A program made the translations under genes and the position numbers. A DNA stretch of 64,000 nucleotides, taken from Deltaproteobacteria bacterium. GTDB lineage: Bacteria; Desulfobacterota; GWC2-55-46. The notes under the pieces are model-generated. The model ran no database searches, was not told where the DNA came from, and saw only the letters and a program-made list of their open reading frames with translations. Position 1 is the first letter of the stretch, and every line of letters starts with the position of its first letter. Shown piece after piece: positions 1 through 9,600 of the stretch. The stretch is from assembly GCA_016234935.1 (NCBI GenBank), contig JACRNL010000007.1, positions 62,001 through 126,000 on the forward strand, in the 5' to 3' direction.

Positions 1-2
1 AC

Positions 3-1685
3 GTTGTTCTGCCCATCGTCTTCCAGTTCGATAAAAAATCGCCTGCTTCCACCGCTTCAGACCCCCGCTTAAAACATGCGAGTGCAAGCACGCGAGGGTT
101 GAACCCTTTCAAAGGGCAGGCTGAAGAAGATATCCTCGCATCCGCCTCCTACGCCTCGGTCATCAACACCGATATGTTTGAAAAATACAGCCCGATAGCC
201 GCCGGAGGCGTTTTAAGCCCCGTCCCCGCGCTGATTAAGGAGGCCGCCGGGCTTGGGCATATAAATATGTTTCCTGACAACGACGGCACGCTCCGTTGGG
301 AGGCGCTTGTCATAGGCTATGACGGCAACGTCTACCCTTCCGCCCCCTTGAAGGCCGCGTCCATGTATCTTGGGGTGCCGCGGGGCAATATCGTCCTTAA
401 CGCGACCGAGGGCGTGCAGCTCGGGAAGCGCTACCTGCCTACCGACAGGTTCGGCAGGATGCTGATTAATTATTACGGCAAGAACCAGACCTTCAAGCAC
501 ATTTCCATCAGCGACATCATCGACGGCTCTGCCGCGCCAAAGGATCTGGCCGGCAAGGTGGTCCTCATAGGCGCCACCGCCGTCGGCATATACGATCTGC
601 GCGTTACGCCCCTGTCCCCGGCGATGCCGGGGATAGAAAAGCACGCAAGCGTCATAGAGTCGGTGATTGACAACAGGCTCATCAGGAAGGCGCCGCCATT
701 CACCGATTTCATGGTTCTCATGGCGTCGGGGATAATCTTCTCAGTCCTTGTCATACGCTTCAAGGCCGTGGGCGCCACGGCGCTTGCCGCGGGCTGTCTG
801 GCCGCCGTCTTTTTATCCGGCTACCATGTCTTTGCCGGATACGGCCTGTGGATGAATATTGCCTATCCAGCCGTTAACATAATCCTTATTTTCGTGAGCG
901 TTACGGCCTACAATTTCGCGGTAGAGGAAAGGCGCTCAAAGAAGATGAAGAACATGTTCTCCAGCTACGTCACCAAGAGGGTCGTTGAGGAGCTCATCAA
1001 GAACCCGGAAATGGCAAAGCTCGGAGGGGCAAGGAAGGAATTAACCATCCTTTTCTCGGACGTCAGGGGGTTTACGTCCTTTTCTGAAAAGCATTCCCCC
1101 GAGGAGGTCGTGGCCATATTGAACGAGTATCTGGGCGCCATGACCGAGGTGGTCTTCAAGTGGGAGGGCACGCTCGACAAGTTCATCGGCGACGCAATCA
1201 TGGTCTTCTGGGGCGCGCCCATGCCGCAGGAAAACCACGCGGAGCTGGCGGTGAGGTGCGCCCTGCACATGGGTAAGAGGCTTGACGAACTGCGTCAGAA
1301 GTGGCAGGCCGAGGGCAAGCCCCTGCTTGACTGCGGAATAGGCATAAACACCGGAGAGGTCATCGTCGGCAACATCGGCGCCGATGGAAAGAAGATGGAC
1401 TATACCATCATAGGCGACCATGTGAACCTGTGCTCAAGGGTCGAGGGCCTTACTAAAAAATTCGGGGCGCATCTCCTCATAACGGAATTTACGCTGAGCA
1501 AGATCAGGAAGTTCGTTAATATCGGGGCCATCGGCCACGTGTCGATAACCGGCCTTGAAAATGTTGTTGTCAAGGGCAAAGAGGTGCCTGTCGGCATCTA
1601 CGAGGTGCTTTCTCTCAGCCCTGAACTTGAATCCAAGATAGTGGAAGCCGGACACGGAGAGGCCGTGGTCATGGACGAAAAGTGA
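3..1685 (+). CDS. CHASE2-domain nucleotide (adenylate/guanylate) cyclase, 5' partial
   Basis: The frame is open from the first bases of the window with no stop, so the N-terminus is missing and an in-frame TTG near 99 is not the true start. Nucleotides 3-700 encode the extracytoplasmic CHASE2 sensor. Three hydrophobic helices follow (about 700-765, 765-830, 850-920). A class III cyclase domain starts near 1038: FSDVRGFT and GDAIMVFW carry the two metal-binding Asp residues, and YTIIGDHVN followed by SRVEG supplies the catalytic Asn/Arg pair. It should make a cyclic nucleotide, most likely cAMP, in response to a periplasmic signal. The end of the CHASE2 coding region nearest the window start carries an in-frame palindromic element (61-120). 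A perfect CRP-type box lies downstream at 3349. Family assignment is secure; substrate and signal are inferred. Confidence 0.9.
   Translation, partial: VVLPIVFQFDKKSPASTASDPRLKHASASTRGLNPFKGQAEEDILASASYASVINTDMFEKYSPIAAGGVLSPVPALIKEAAGLGHINMFPDNDGTLRWEALVIGYDGNVYPSAPLKAASMYLGVPRGNIVLNATEGVQLGKRYLPTDRFGRMLINYYGKNQTFKHISISDIIDGSAAPKDLAGKVVLIGATAVGIYDLRVTPLSPAMPGIEKHASVIESVIDNRLIRKAPPFTDFMVLMASGIIFSVLVIRFKAVGATALAAGCLAAVFLSGYHVFAGYGLWMNIAYPAVNIILIFVSVTAYNFAVEERRSKKMKNMFSSYVTKRVVEELIKNPEMAKLGGARKELTILFSDVRGFTSFSEKHSPEEVVAILNEYLGAMTEVVFKWEGTLDKFIGDAIMVFWGAPMPQENHAELAVRCALHMGKRLDELRQKWQAEGKPLLDCGIGINTGEVIVGNIGADGKKMDYTIIGDHVNLCSRVEGLTKKFGAHLLITEFTLSKIRKFVNIGAIGHVSITGLENVVVKGKEVPVGIYEVLSLSPELESKIVEAGHGEAVVMDEK
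61..120. repeat. GC-rich palindromic element inside the cyclase gene
   Basis: Two modules lie next to each other: CCCCCGCTTAAAACATGCG, then GGGTTGAACCCTTTC followed by AAAGGGCAGG. Both modules recur across the window, between genes and within genes. Here the element is translated as part of the CHASE2 domain, giving residues such as RGLNPFKGQ, without breaking the frame. Confidence 0.75.
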
Positions 1686-1707
1686 CAATCGGCCTGCTTT
1701 TTTCAGC

Positions 1708-1736
1708 TTGACATGGCATATTTATGGGTATAGCAT
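1708..1736 (+). promoter_or_regulatory. possible sigma-70 promoter for the TPR-barrel gene
   Basis: TTGACA at 1708-1713 is followed 15 bases later by TATAGC (1729-1734), or 17 bases later by TAGCAT (1731-1736). The -35 box is perfect and the -10 box is weak. It sits in the 90-base gap between the cyclase and the TPR-barrel gene. Confidence 0.4.
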
Positions 1737-1775
1737 AAGCTATCAAATAATTTCAAAAAGGTAACAGCGGGTACT

Positions 1776-3296
1776 ATGCAAGTGGATAGTTTCATCAGGA
1801 GATGTGCGCCTTGCATCAGGACTGCTGTTTTTTTACAGCTGCTGTTCGTATTATCCGCTGCCACTCTTCATGCCTCCGAATTAATGGACAAGGGCATAAA
1901 GGAGTTCAGGGCGGAGAACTTCGAAGAGTCGCTTGTTATTTTTAAAAAGGCGCGGCAGGAGGAGCCGGACAACTCCGTTGCCGCCTATTATCTCGGTCTT
2001 GCCTGCAAGCATAGCGGGCTGATGGTTGACGCGGTAGAGAACTTCAAGGCTGCGGTCAGCCTGACGCCGGCGGTGCAGGACGCCTATCCTGAGCTTGTGG
2101 ACAGTCTCTACAATAATAACGAGCTTCAGGAAGCGCGCATATGGATAGCAAAGGCTGAAAGGGAAAATATTCTGCCGGGCCGCATGGCCTTTTTAAGCGG
2201 TATGGTCTTCGCGAAAGAGGGCAGGAATGCCGAGGCCATCGCCGCTTTCGAGAAGGCCGGGAAACTTGACGAATCCCTCTCGCAGGCGGCGTATATGCAG
2301 ATAGCCATGGCCTATGCCGGCGAGAAAAAGCCCGTCAAGGCAAAAGAGGCGTTAAAGGCCGTTATCACGGTCGCCCCTGACACCGAGCTTGCCTCTTTTG
2401 CGAGGGAGTATGACGCGGCCCTTACCGAGGCCCTCTCGAAGTACAAGAGCTGGCGCTTTAACGCCGGCGTCACATACAGCTACGACGACAATATCGTCTC
2501 CAAGCCCTCTACCGTCATTCCAGGCGTCATCATCTCAGGGGAGAAGGGCTACTACGCCGCGGCCATCTTCAGCGCGAATTACAGCCCGCTTCCAATGGGG
2601 CCGTGGTCTTTAACCGCGGCATATAATGTCTACAGCTCTCACTACCGCAACACGAACAGCCATAACCTGATGAGCCACAGCCTGTCCGTCACGCCGGGGC
2701 ACAGCTTTGATAAGTCCGCGCTGACATTTCCGGTGAGTTACAATTTAGTCTGGCTTAAAGAGAGGCGTTACCAGAGCGTCACGAGCGTGAAGCCGACCTT
2801 CACCATTATGGCAGGCCCGGCCGATATCTTTCAGGCAAGCGCGGGGTTTGCCAGAAGAGACCTTGTGAAGCCGGCGATAGACCCGAATGAGAACAGGAAC
2901 GGCGACGTGTATTCCATGCTTTTGGGCTACATCCATCCATACGCCAACGGCGCCATGGTGAACTTCAGGTATGAGCGGACAATGGACATGACCGATGGGC
3001 GGAATTGGGAAAACGAAGGCGACGAATTAAACCTTGGCGGCATATATCCCGTAACCGGCAAGGTCGGTCTGCTTGCGAACGCCGGCTATATGCAGCAGGA
3101 ATACCAGAAGGAATCAACCGTCTTTCTCAAGTTCAGGCACGACAAGATATACAACAGCTCCATAAGCGCCAAGACGGAGCTGCTAAAGGACCTTAATCTC
3201 ACGCTAACCTACGGCTGGACAAAGGCCGTCTCGAACATACCAGTCTATGATTATAAAAGGAATCACTACACTGCCGGTCTTGATTACAGCTTCTGA
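1776..3296 (+). CDS. TPR plus outer-membrane beta-barrel protein (Slam/DUF560-like)
   Basis: Residues 1-33 form a signal peptide. Residues 34-215 are helical TPR-type repeats (for example NSVAAYYLGLACKH and NAEAIAAFEKAGKL). Residues 220-506 are alternating amphipathic strands rich in Tyr and Asn, starting with FNAGVTYSYDDNI and ending in a terminal Phe (GLDYSF), the usual C-terminal signature of an outer-membrane barrel. A periplasmic TPR domain followed by a barrel of about 290 residues is the architecture of Slam/DUF560 (type XI) exporters of surface proteins. The next gene encodes a giant beta-repeat surface protein, a plausible cargo. The Slam assignment rests on architecture rather than on diagnostic residues; a generic TPR porin is the alternative. 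Confidence 0.7.
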   Translation: MQVDSFIRRCAPCIRTAVFLQLLFVLSAATLHASELMDKGIKEFRAENFEESLVIFKKARQEEPDNSVAAYYLGLACKHSGLMVDAVENFKAAVSLTPAVQDAYPELVDSLYNNNELQEARIWIAKAERENILPGRMAFLSGMVFAKEGRNAEAIAAFEKAGKLDESLSQAAYMQIAMAYAGEKKPVKAKEALKAVITVAPDTELASFAREYDAALTEALSKYKSWRFNAGVTYSYDDNIVSKPSTVIPGVIISGEKGYYAAAIFSANYSPLPMGPWSLTAAYNVYSSHYRNTNSHNLMSHSLSVTPGHSFDKSALTFPVSYNLVWLKERRYQSVTSVKPTFTIMAGPADIFQASAGFARRDLVKPAIDPNENRNGDVYSMLLGYIHPYANGAMVNFRYERTMDMTDGRNWENEGDELNLGGIYPVTGKVGLLANAGYMQQEYQKESTVFLKFRHDKIYNSSISAKTELLKDLNLTLTYGWTKAVSNIPVYDYKRNHYTAGLDYSF

Positions 3297-3347
3297 AAAA
3301 TGACGGTTTTATAAGGGTTTTTAAGGGAAAAAACCGGATAGACAGGC

Positions 3348-3365
3348 ATGTGACTTTAGTCACAT
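3348..3365. promoter_or_regulatory. perfect CRP-type operator
   Basis: ATGTGACTTTAGTCACAT is a perfect palindrome and contains TGTGA-N6-TCACA exactly (3349-3364), the textbook target of cAMP-receptor-type regulators. It lies 132 bases upstream of the FecR giant gene and just downstream of a nucleotide cyclase gene. No Crp gene with an HTH is present in the window. Confidence 0.75.
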
Positions 3366-3420
3366 ACAACAGGCTGGGTTTGATATATGAACATGCTATA
3401 GCATTGATACAAATTAGAGG

Positions 3421-3426
3421 TATAAT
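3421..3426 (+). promoter_or_regulatory. candidate -10 box of the FecR giant gene
   Basis: A perfect TATAAT stands about 65 bases downstream of the centre of the CRP box. At the normal spacing there is no recognisable -35 hexamer. This fits an activator-dependent promoter with the CRP-type protein bound upstream. The assignment is inferential. Confidence 0.45.
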
Positions 3427-3496
3427 TTGCCGATAAAGGGCGATAATTTATCGATTGTGTTTAATTTCGGCAACCTTTTTTTAGGCCGGAGGACTT

Positions 3497-6400
3497 ATGC
3501 TGAACGTCTATAAGAACTACGCCGTCGTGATGATGACCGCGTGGATGCTGGTGTTTGCCGGCATGTGCGCCACCTTTGCCGAGGCCGCCGATATGGTCGG
3601 AAAGTTCACCGCCGTGGAAGGCAAGGTGGACGTCCTGAAGGGAGGCGAGCTTCCGGGCATAGCGGCCCATATAGGCGACAGCGTGGCGGTAAAGGACATT
3701 ATCAGGACAAAGAGCAATTCAAAGGCCGAGATAGTGTTCAATGACAATAATATTCTGCGTCTTGCGCAAAGAAGCCGCATAGACATAAGCGAGTATATAT
3801 CCGAGACCAAGGGCGTCATCAAGCTCCCCAGAGGCAAGGTCGAGGCCGTGGTGCAGAAGAAACTTGCCGGCGTTTCGTCCGATGCCAACCGTTTTGAGAT
3901 ACAGACGCCCAATGCCGTTGCGGGCGTGCGCGGCACGAACTTTTTCGTTACCTATCAAAAGAACATCACAGGGGTCATCGTTAAAGAGGGTGTCGTTGCG
4001 ACCTTCAACCCGAAGTTTCCTGCCGCCGTTGTCACCGTCACCGCAGGCACTTCCACGACGGTTGTGACTTCCAAGCCTCCGACCCCTCCGAAGCCGACCC
4101 CGCCGGCTGAGGTAAAGGCGCTTGAAAAAGATACTGCGCCGGCGCCTAAATCTAAAGACAGCGCAAACGACACCGGCGACAAGAAAGACGCCGGTGATAA
4201 GGGTAGCGTCGGTGATAAGAAAGACACCGGCGATAAGAAAGATACTGGCGACAAGAAGGATACTGGCAATAAGGGTAGCGCCAGCGGCACGACCGGAACC
4301 AGCGGCACAAGCGGCACCAGCGACACATCAGGCACATCAGGCACGACCGGAACCAGCGGTACTTCCGACACAAGCGGCACCAGCGACACATCAGGCACAT
4401 CAGGCACGACCGGAACCAGCGGAATCAGCGGCACGACCGGCACGAGCGATACGGGAGGCACTGTTTTAACCTATACGCCTCCTGTGTTGACGGTTCCGCC
4501 TCCGCCGTCTCCTGCTCCGCCAATTCAGCCGCCGATCACGGAGACTTTTATCATTCAGCAGCCGCCTACGCTGACGATCACGTCTGGTCCGTTGGCTATC
4601 ACGAATAACAATACGGCCGCGTTTACGGTCGTTGCGAGCGCGCCAGCTACATTTACCCTTGATAATGTCTCTGTCACGGATACGGCCCTGCCGGGTGTGA
4701 CGCTTACGGAAGGCGCTCATACCTTTACGGCAACGGCTTATGACGGCTCAACGGGTCTCAGCACGTCGCAGACCTATTCATGGACGACGGACTATACGCC
4801 GCCTGCCGTGACGCTGTCCGGCACGCCCGCGGCCATTACGAATGTAAGCAGCGCGGCCATAGGCGCGGAGGCGACGGATGCCCATGCCGTAACTTACAGT
4901 TATGCTGTTGACAACGGCGCCGCGACATCCATCGCGCCGGTATTAACCGGACTTGGCGAAGGCAGTCACATTTACGCCGTGACGGCCGTTGACGCGGCCG
5001 GCAACGCAGCCACTCAGACCTACTCGTGGACTACGGACTATACGCCGCCTTCCGTGAACCTTACCGGCACGCCCGCGTCCATTACGAACTCTTCCGCCGC
5101 CGATATCGGCGTGTCGAGCAGCGAGACCGCTGCGTATAGCTACGCCCTTGACAACAACGCCGTCGCGTCGCCGATACTTTCCGGCCTCTCCGAGGGCAGT
5201 CATACCTTTACGGTGACCGCGACCGACGCGGCCGGCAACGCAGCGTCGAGCACATACGCATGGACTACGGACTACACCGCGCCGGGCGTGATCCTTACCG
5301 GCGTGCCCGCATCCGTTACCAACCAGTCGGCCGCCAGCCTCGTCGTGTCGAGCAATGAAACAGCCGCATATGCCTATAAACTTGACGGCGCGGCAGTGGC
5401 TTCCGCGAACCTTGCCGGTCTCGGCGAGGGAACGCACGCATTCGAGGTAACTGCGACCGACGCGGCAGGCAACGCCGCGGTGTCGAGCTTTACGTGGACG
5501 ACGGACTATACTCCGCCCGTGTTGGCCCTGACGGCAATCAACCCGCGCAGGGTCACAGGCTCCCCGGACGCATCCTTTACGGATACGGTTACCGACTTAA
5601 ACGGAGTCGCGCTCACTTACGCGAGCGTGGATAACGGCGCGTGGCAGACGGTGTCTAATGACGCGCTCTCGCTTACCGGCCTTGGCGAAGGCATGCACAA
5701 CGCGATATTCTCTGCCTACGACCTTGCGGGCAATATTTCAAATACCGAATCATACGACTGGTTTGTCGGCAACAGGCATTACTTTACAACAGGCTTAGCG
5801 CAGGGAGGCCTTTCCGGCGCGGTTGATTTGACTTCCGAGGGTATCCGGGCGCTTTCCGCAGGGACAATCGGCTCATGGCTTGTCGACATGAGCGGAACGC
5901 ACGGCTACGCCGCCGCAATGCCCGCAACCTTGAACATGCTGTCAGGCGGCACGGCATACGCGGGGGCGGACGCCGTTGCGCCGTTTGACGGCTACTGGCT
6001 TTCCTTCATAACCGCGAACGCGGACAATGCCACGGGGACGCTTCAAGGCGCGTCCAACTTCAATTATCTGTCTACCACCAAGCTCGGCGCCGGTTCCGGC
6101 AGCGTCTCCGGCACATTTGACGCCGCAAACTGGCAGCTTACCGACTACGGCCTTGCCTATGACGCAAACGGCGTGATGCAGCCGCAGTATGTTGAGACGC
6201 CGCTGAAGTTCGTCAGCCCGGTCTCAGGCAACCGCAGCTTCTCCGCGAAGGCCAACTACGGCGGCTATTATAGCAGCGTTGCCGGCTCATACTACTACGA
6301 CTATGCCGTTGTTCCCGGCGCATACACAGGCTACCTTGGTTCCGCCTCGACTTACCGCTATGCCTATCCGGTCTATAACAGTTCATACACTAACTATTAC

Positions 6401-6661
6401 GGCGATGGAAGCGCTGATACGTCCAGCTATTCTTATAACTACTCGACGTGGACCTATTCGTCTTCATCCTCCACATCCGCATGGGACACGACCGTTCCGC
6501 TTTCGTCCATCGTGGCAACGCCGCCGGATGCAGGCTATGCCCTGAGTTACAGCGGCGTATATGCCGAATCCTTGTATAACGGCTCATTTGACGCCCTGTT
6601 TGGCGGCACGGGCGCGCTCGTAAGCGGGGCGCGGTTCCCTTTGGACGGCCACGGCGGCTGA
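3497..6661 (+). CDS. giant FecR-domain surface protein, N-terminal part (frameshifted)
   Basis: The start is set by GGAGG four bases before the ATG. A signal peptide (about residues 1-31, ending TFAEA) is followed by a FecR domain (35-170: EGKVDVLKGG, LRLAQRSRIDIS, NAVAGVRGTNFFV). Next come a low-complexity linker (about 185-335) of GDKKDT and GTSGTSDTS repeats, and five Ig-like repeats (about 355-735), four of them closing with a WTTDYTPP-like motif. A Tyr/Gly/Ser-rich beta region follows. The frame ends early: the bases after 6624 continue the homologous repeat in another frame, so this ORF and the one at 6672 were one gene of about 2,660 codons. The protein is likely exported to the cell surface. 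FecR domains of this secreted type are not the iron-signalling FecR. Biological role unknown. Confidence 0.85.
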   Translation: MLNVYKNYAVVMMTAWMLVFAGMCATFAEAADMVGKFTAVEGKVDVLKGGELPGIAAHIGDSVAVKDIIRTKSNSKAEIVFNDNNILRLAQRSRIDISEYISETKGVIKLPRGKVEAVVQKKLAGVSSDANRFEIQTPNAVAGVRGTNFFVTYQKNITGVIVKEGVVATFNPKFPAAVVTVTAGTSTTVVTSKPPTPPKPTPPAEVKALEKDTAPAPKSKDSANDTGDKKDAGDKGSVGDKKDTGDKKDTGDKKDTGNKGSASGTTGTSGTSGTSDTSGTSGTTGTSGTSDTSGTSDTSGTSGTTGTSGISGTTGTSDTGGTVLTYTPPVLTVPPPPSPAPPIQPPITETFIIQQPPTLTITSGPLAITNNNTAAFTVVASAPATFTLDNVSVTDTALPGVTLTEGAHTFTATAYDGSTGLSTSQTYSWTTDYTPPAVTLSGTPAAITNVSSAAIGAEATDAHAVTYSYAVDNGAATSIAPVLTGLGEGSHIYAVTAVDAAGNAATQTYSWTTDYTPPSVNLTGTPASITNSSAADIGVSSSETAAYSYALDNNAVASPILSGLSEGSHTFTVTATDAAGNAASSTYAWTTDYTAPGVILTGVPASVTNQSAASLVVSSNETAAYAYKLDGAAVASANLAGLGEGTHAFEVTATDAAGNAAVSSFTWTTDYTPPVLALTAINPRRVTGSPDASFTDTVTDLNGVALTYASVDNGAWQTVSNDALSLTGLGEGMHNAIFSAYDLAGNISNTESYDWFVGNRHYFTTGLAQGGLSGAVDLTSEGIRALSAGTIGSWLVDMSGTHGYAAAMPATLNMLSGGTAYAGADAVAPFDGYWLSFITANADNATGTLQGASNFNYLSTTKLGAGSGSVSGTFDAANWQLTDYGLAYDANGVMQPQYVETPLKFVSPVSGNRSFSAKANYGGYYSSVAGSYYYDYAVVPGAYTGYLGSASTYRYAYPVYNSSYTNYYGDGSADTSSYSYNYSTWTYSSSSSTSAWDTTVPLSSIVATPPDAGYALSYSGVYAESLYNGSFDALFGGTGALVSGARFPLDGHGG

Positions 6662-6671
6662 CCCGGCCGCC

Positions 6672-9600
6672 GTGGCGATGATTGGAAGCTATTCATCAGA
6701 CGGCGCGGCCTTGCCCAACCTTTGGACCTCTTACTACGTGGACAGCTACAACTACATAGACGGGACAAACACCACCTATGACGGCGGCGCGTATAAAGGC
6801 TTGTTCGCGGCGGTTGACACAAACGGCGTTATGGACGGAAGGTTTATCGGCCTCTATTTAGACCCTTATGGCAAAACAGGTTATCTGAAGGGCGCGCTCA
6901 CAGGCAATAACTATCAGGAGATAAGCATGTTCTATATGAGCGGAGGCGTATCTGCGACGCAGATGGCCTCCGGCGCCCTGCTTAACCCGGCTGATTTCGT
7001 CAACAACAACATCTGGCGGGACAGCGGCTATTTCACCATGGACGGCTCGTTTGGCGGCGCGGGCGGCGTGGGAGACAAACAGAACTGGAACGGCTACATG
7101 GACACCCTTGCTATTGCGGACTATGAGAACAAGCCGGCAAGCGAGCACTGGGGCGTCTACATGCTTAATACATACGGCGAATATTCCAACCCGGATAACT
7201 CCTCAACGTGGTCTGCAAAGCTCGGCGGCCGCGGCGGGTTCGGCGCGTATAATCTGAACACTTATTACGCCGGCAATTATGGTTATGCCGACGGCGGGTG
7301 GTATGCGTATAACTACAATACGAACCTTAACAGTCTTTGCGGCGACGGATGCAGTAACGCGGCCAGCATCGCGTATTACAGGCCGGGCGCGGCGAATTAC
7401 TACACGGACTACCACGTCGACGGCACGACGTATACCTATGACTACAACACGGGGTTGTCGACCTACGGCACGTGGGACGCCTTTGCGCCGTTGTCGTATG
7501 TCGCCGTTGCGCCTGATTCGGCGTATTCCGGCTCTGACCCCCAGAAATACACCTACGGCAACGGTGACTATGGCTACTGGATAGCGGACATCAAGAACGG
7601 CTCATGGGCCGCCGACGGCAAGGTAACGGGCGATTTAAGCGGCAGGTTCATCACAGACACGAAGCTTGGAACGATAACCGGCGACGCTATCGGCGCATAT
7701 AATCCCGATGGCACGTATCAGCTTGCCTCTCTCGGCACGTGGAGCGGGACACCGCTTACGTTCATGTCACGGATATGGTCAAGCGGCTACTCCACGGACA
7801 TGTACAACTACGCTTCTTATACATACACGGACGGCGGGTCTTATAGCTATAATAACACCGGCAACTACCACGGCTACGTTGAATACTACAGGCCGGGCGG
7901 CGCGAATTACTACACGGGCTACTACAGCGACGGCACGACATATACCTATGACTATTCCACTGGCGTCAGCATATACGGCACCTGGGATATGACGCAGACG
8001 CTCGCGTCTATCCTCGGAACGCCGGTTGACAGCTCAAATGCATCGCCGTCTTCAAGCAAGAGCCATGCGGACTACTTTTCTAACGTATGGACTGACGCAA
8101 TCATGGGCGGCACCGGCGATCTCTGGCACGCGTCAGCGGCAACTCCGGCGTCCGTCACGATGATAGGCGATTACTACCGGGACGCTGCCGCCGCGCCCGT
8201 CCTGTTCAGCGATTACTTCTATAGCTACAATGCCGTCAATAACAGTTACACCACCTATGACAAAGGGGCGTATTACGGCTTCCTTGCAGGCACGGGACTA
8301 AACAACAATCTTAATATGAGCCTGATTGCCCTTTATATTGATCCTTATGGAAATGCGGGCATCCTTAGAGGGTCATTGGCCGGCACGGCCTACCCTGATG
8401 CCGATGTCTTTGAAATGGACGGCGGCATGTATCCCACGCAGGTTGCCGCGAACATCGGGACAACCGCCGCTGACCTGTCTTGGTCCATCTGGCGGGACTA
8501 TGGCTACGGTATGACGGCCGGGTCGTTTAACGGCGCGGGGAGCATGCTCTCCGACAGCTCAAGCCGGCGCAAGGGCTATCTTGATACCATGTCCATAGTT
8601 GCCTGGAATACGAACCTTGCGCAGGGCTGGGGCATATACTCATATGCCGACTTCGGCTCGTTCACCAACCCAAATGATGGCGCGCAAACGTGGTCTGCAA
8701 AGCTCGGCGGGGACGGCGGATTCGGCGCGTATAACCCGGGCGGGGGATTTAGCGGCACACATTATAATTACGGCTACTGGATAGCGGACGTAACCAACGG
8801 CCAGTGGGCAAATAACGGCATATCCGGCAAGTTAAACGGCAGATATATAACCCAAAGGTATCTCGGCGCGATATCAGGCGACATTGCCGGCACGTATGAC
8901 AACGGTACGTGGCAGTATGCCTCGCTCGGCACATGGGAGAACACCGCGCCCTTAAGTCATGTGGCGGATGTATATGCCTACTCGCAGACCACCGCAAGGC
9001 ATGCCGATGCGTATTATACATACGCCGACGGCGGGCATTATTCCTCGTACTTTGATACCGCGGGATTCAAGGCTTCCTCAGGCACGGTCGGGGTTGTGGG
9101 CTACTACAGGCCGGGCGGCGCGTATTACTACGCCTACTACTACAGCGACGGCACGACATATACCTATGACAGCATTACAGGGCTTGGCACAAACGGCACG
9201 TGGGACAAGACGCAGCCGGTTGACGCCTTGGCCTTGTTGCTGACGCCGCTGGATCAGGCAAACGTATCGTCGTCGTGGAGCAATGATTATGCTTATCAGC
9301 AAAATAACGACTACATGCATGCCTATCTCGGCGGCGTAGACAGCCTGTGGGGCGCGGCAAATACCTCTCCTGCCGCGATTACGGCGATAGGGCGGTATTA
9401 CAGTTACTATAACTCCTCTGCGCCGGGCGTTTTCAGCCAGAACTTAAACAGCTATAACTATGCGAACTACACCGGCACCACCTACGACGGCGGGGCGTAT
9501 GCCGGTTATCTCATAGGCTCGACTTCATCAAGCAGGGCGATGAGCGCAAGGCTTGTCGCCCTCTATATAGACCCCAATGGCAACGCGGGCGTCATTAAAG

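Noticed and set aside
213-644. Long minus-strand ORF opposite the cyclase gene
   Set aside because: It is a shadow of the cyclase frame in GC-rich DNA; no domain and no ribosome site.
4180-4450. Short regularly spaced repeats that might suggest a CRISPR array
   Set aside because: They are in-frame codon repeats of a low-complexity protein linker without unique spacers; no cas genes present.
3955-4461. Minus-strand ORF of Val/Pro/Leu repeats opposite the FecR linker
   Set aside because: It is the reverse reading of the GDKKDT and GTSGTS repeat DNA and has no independent support.
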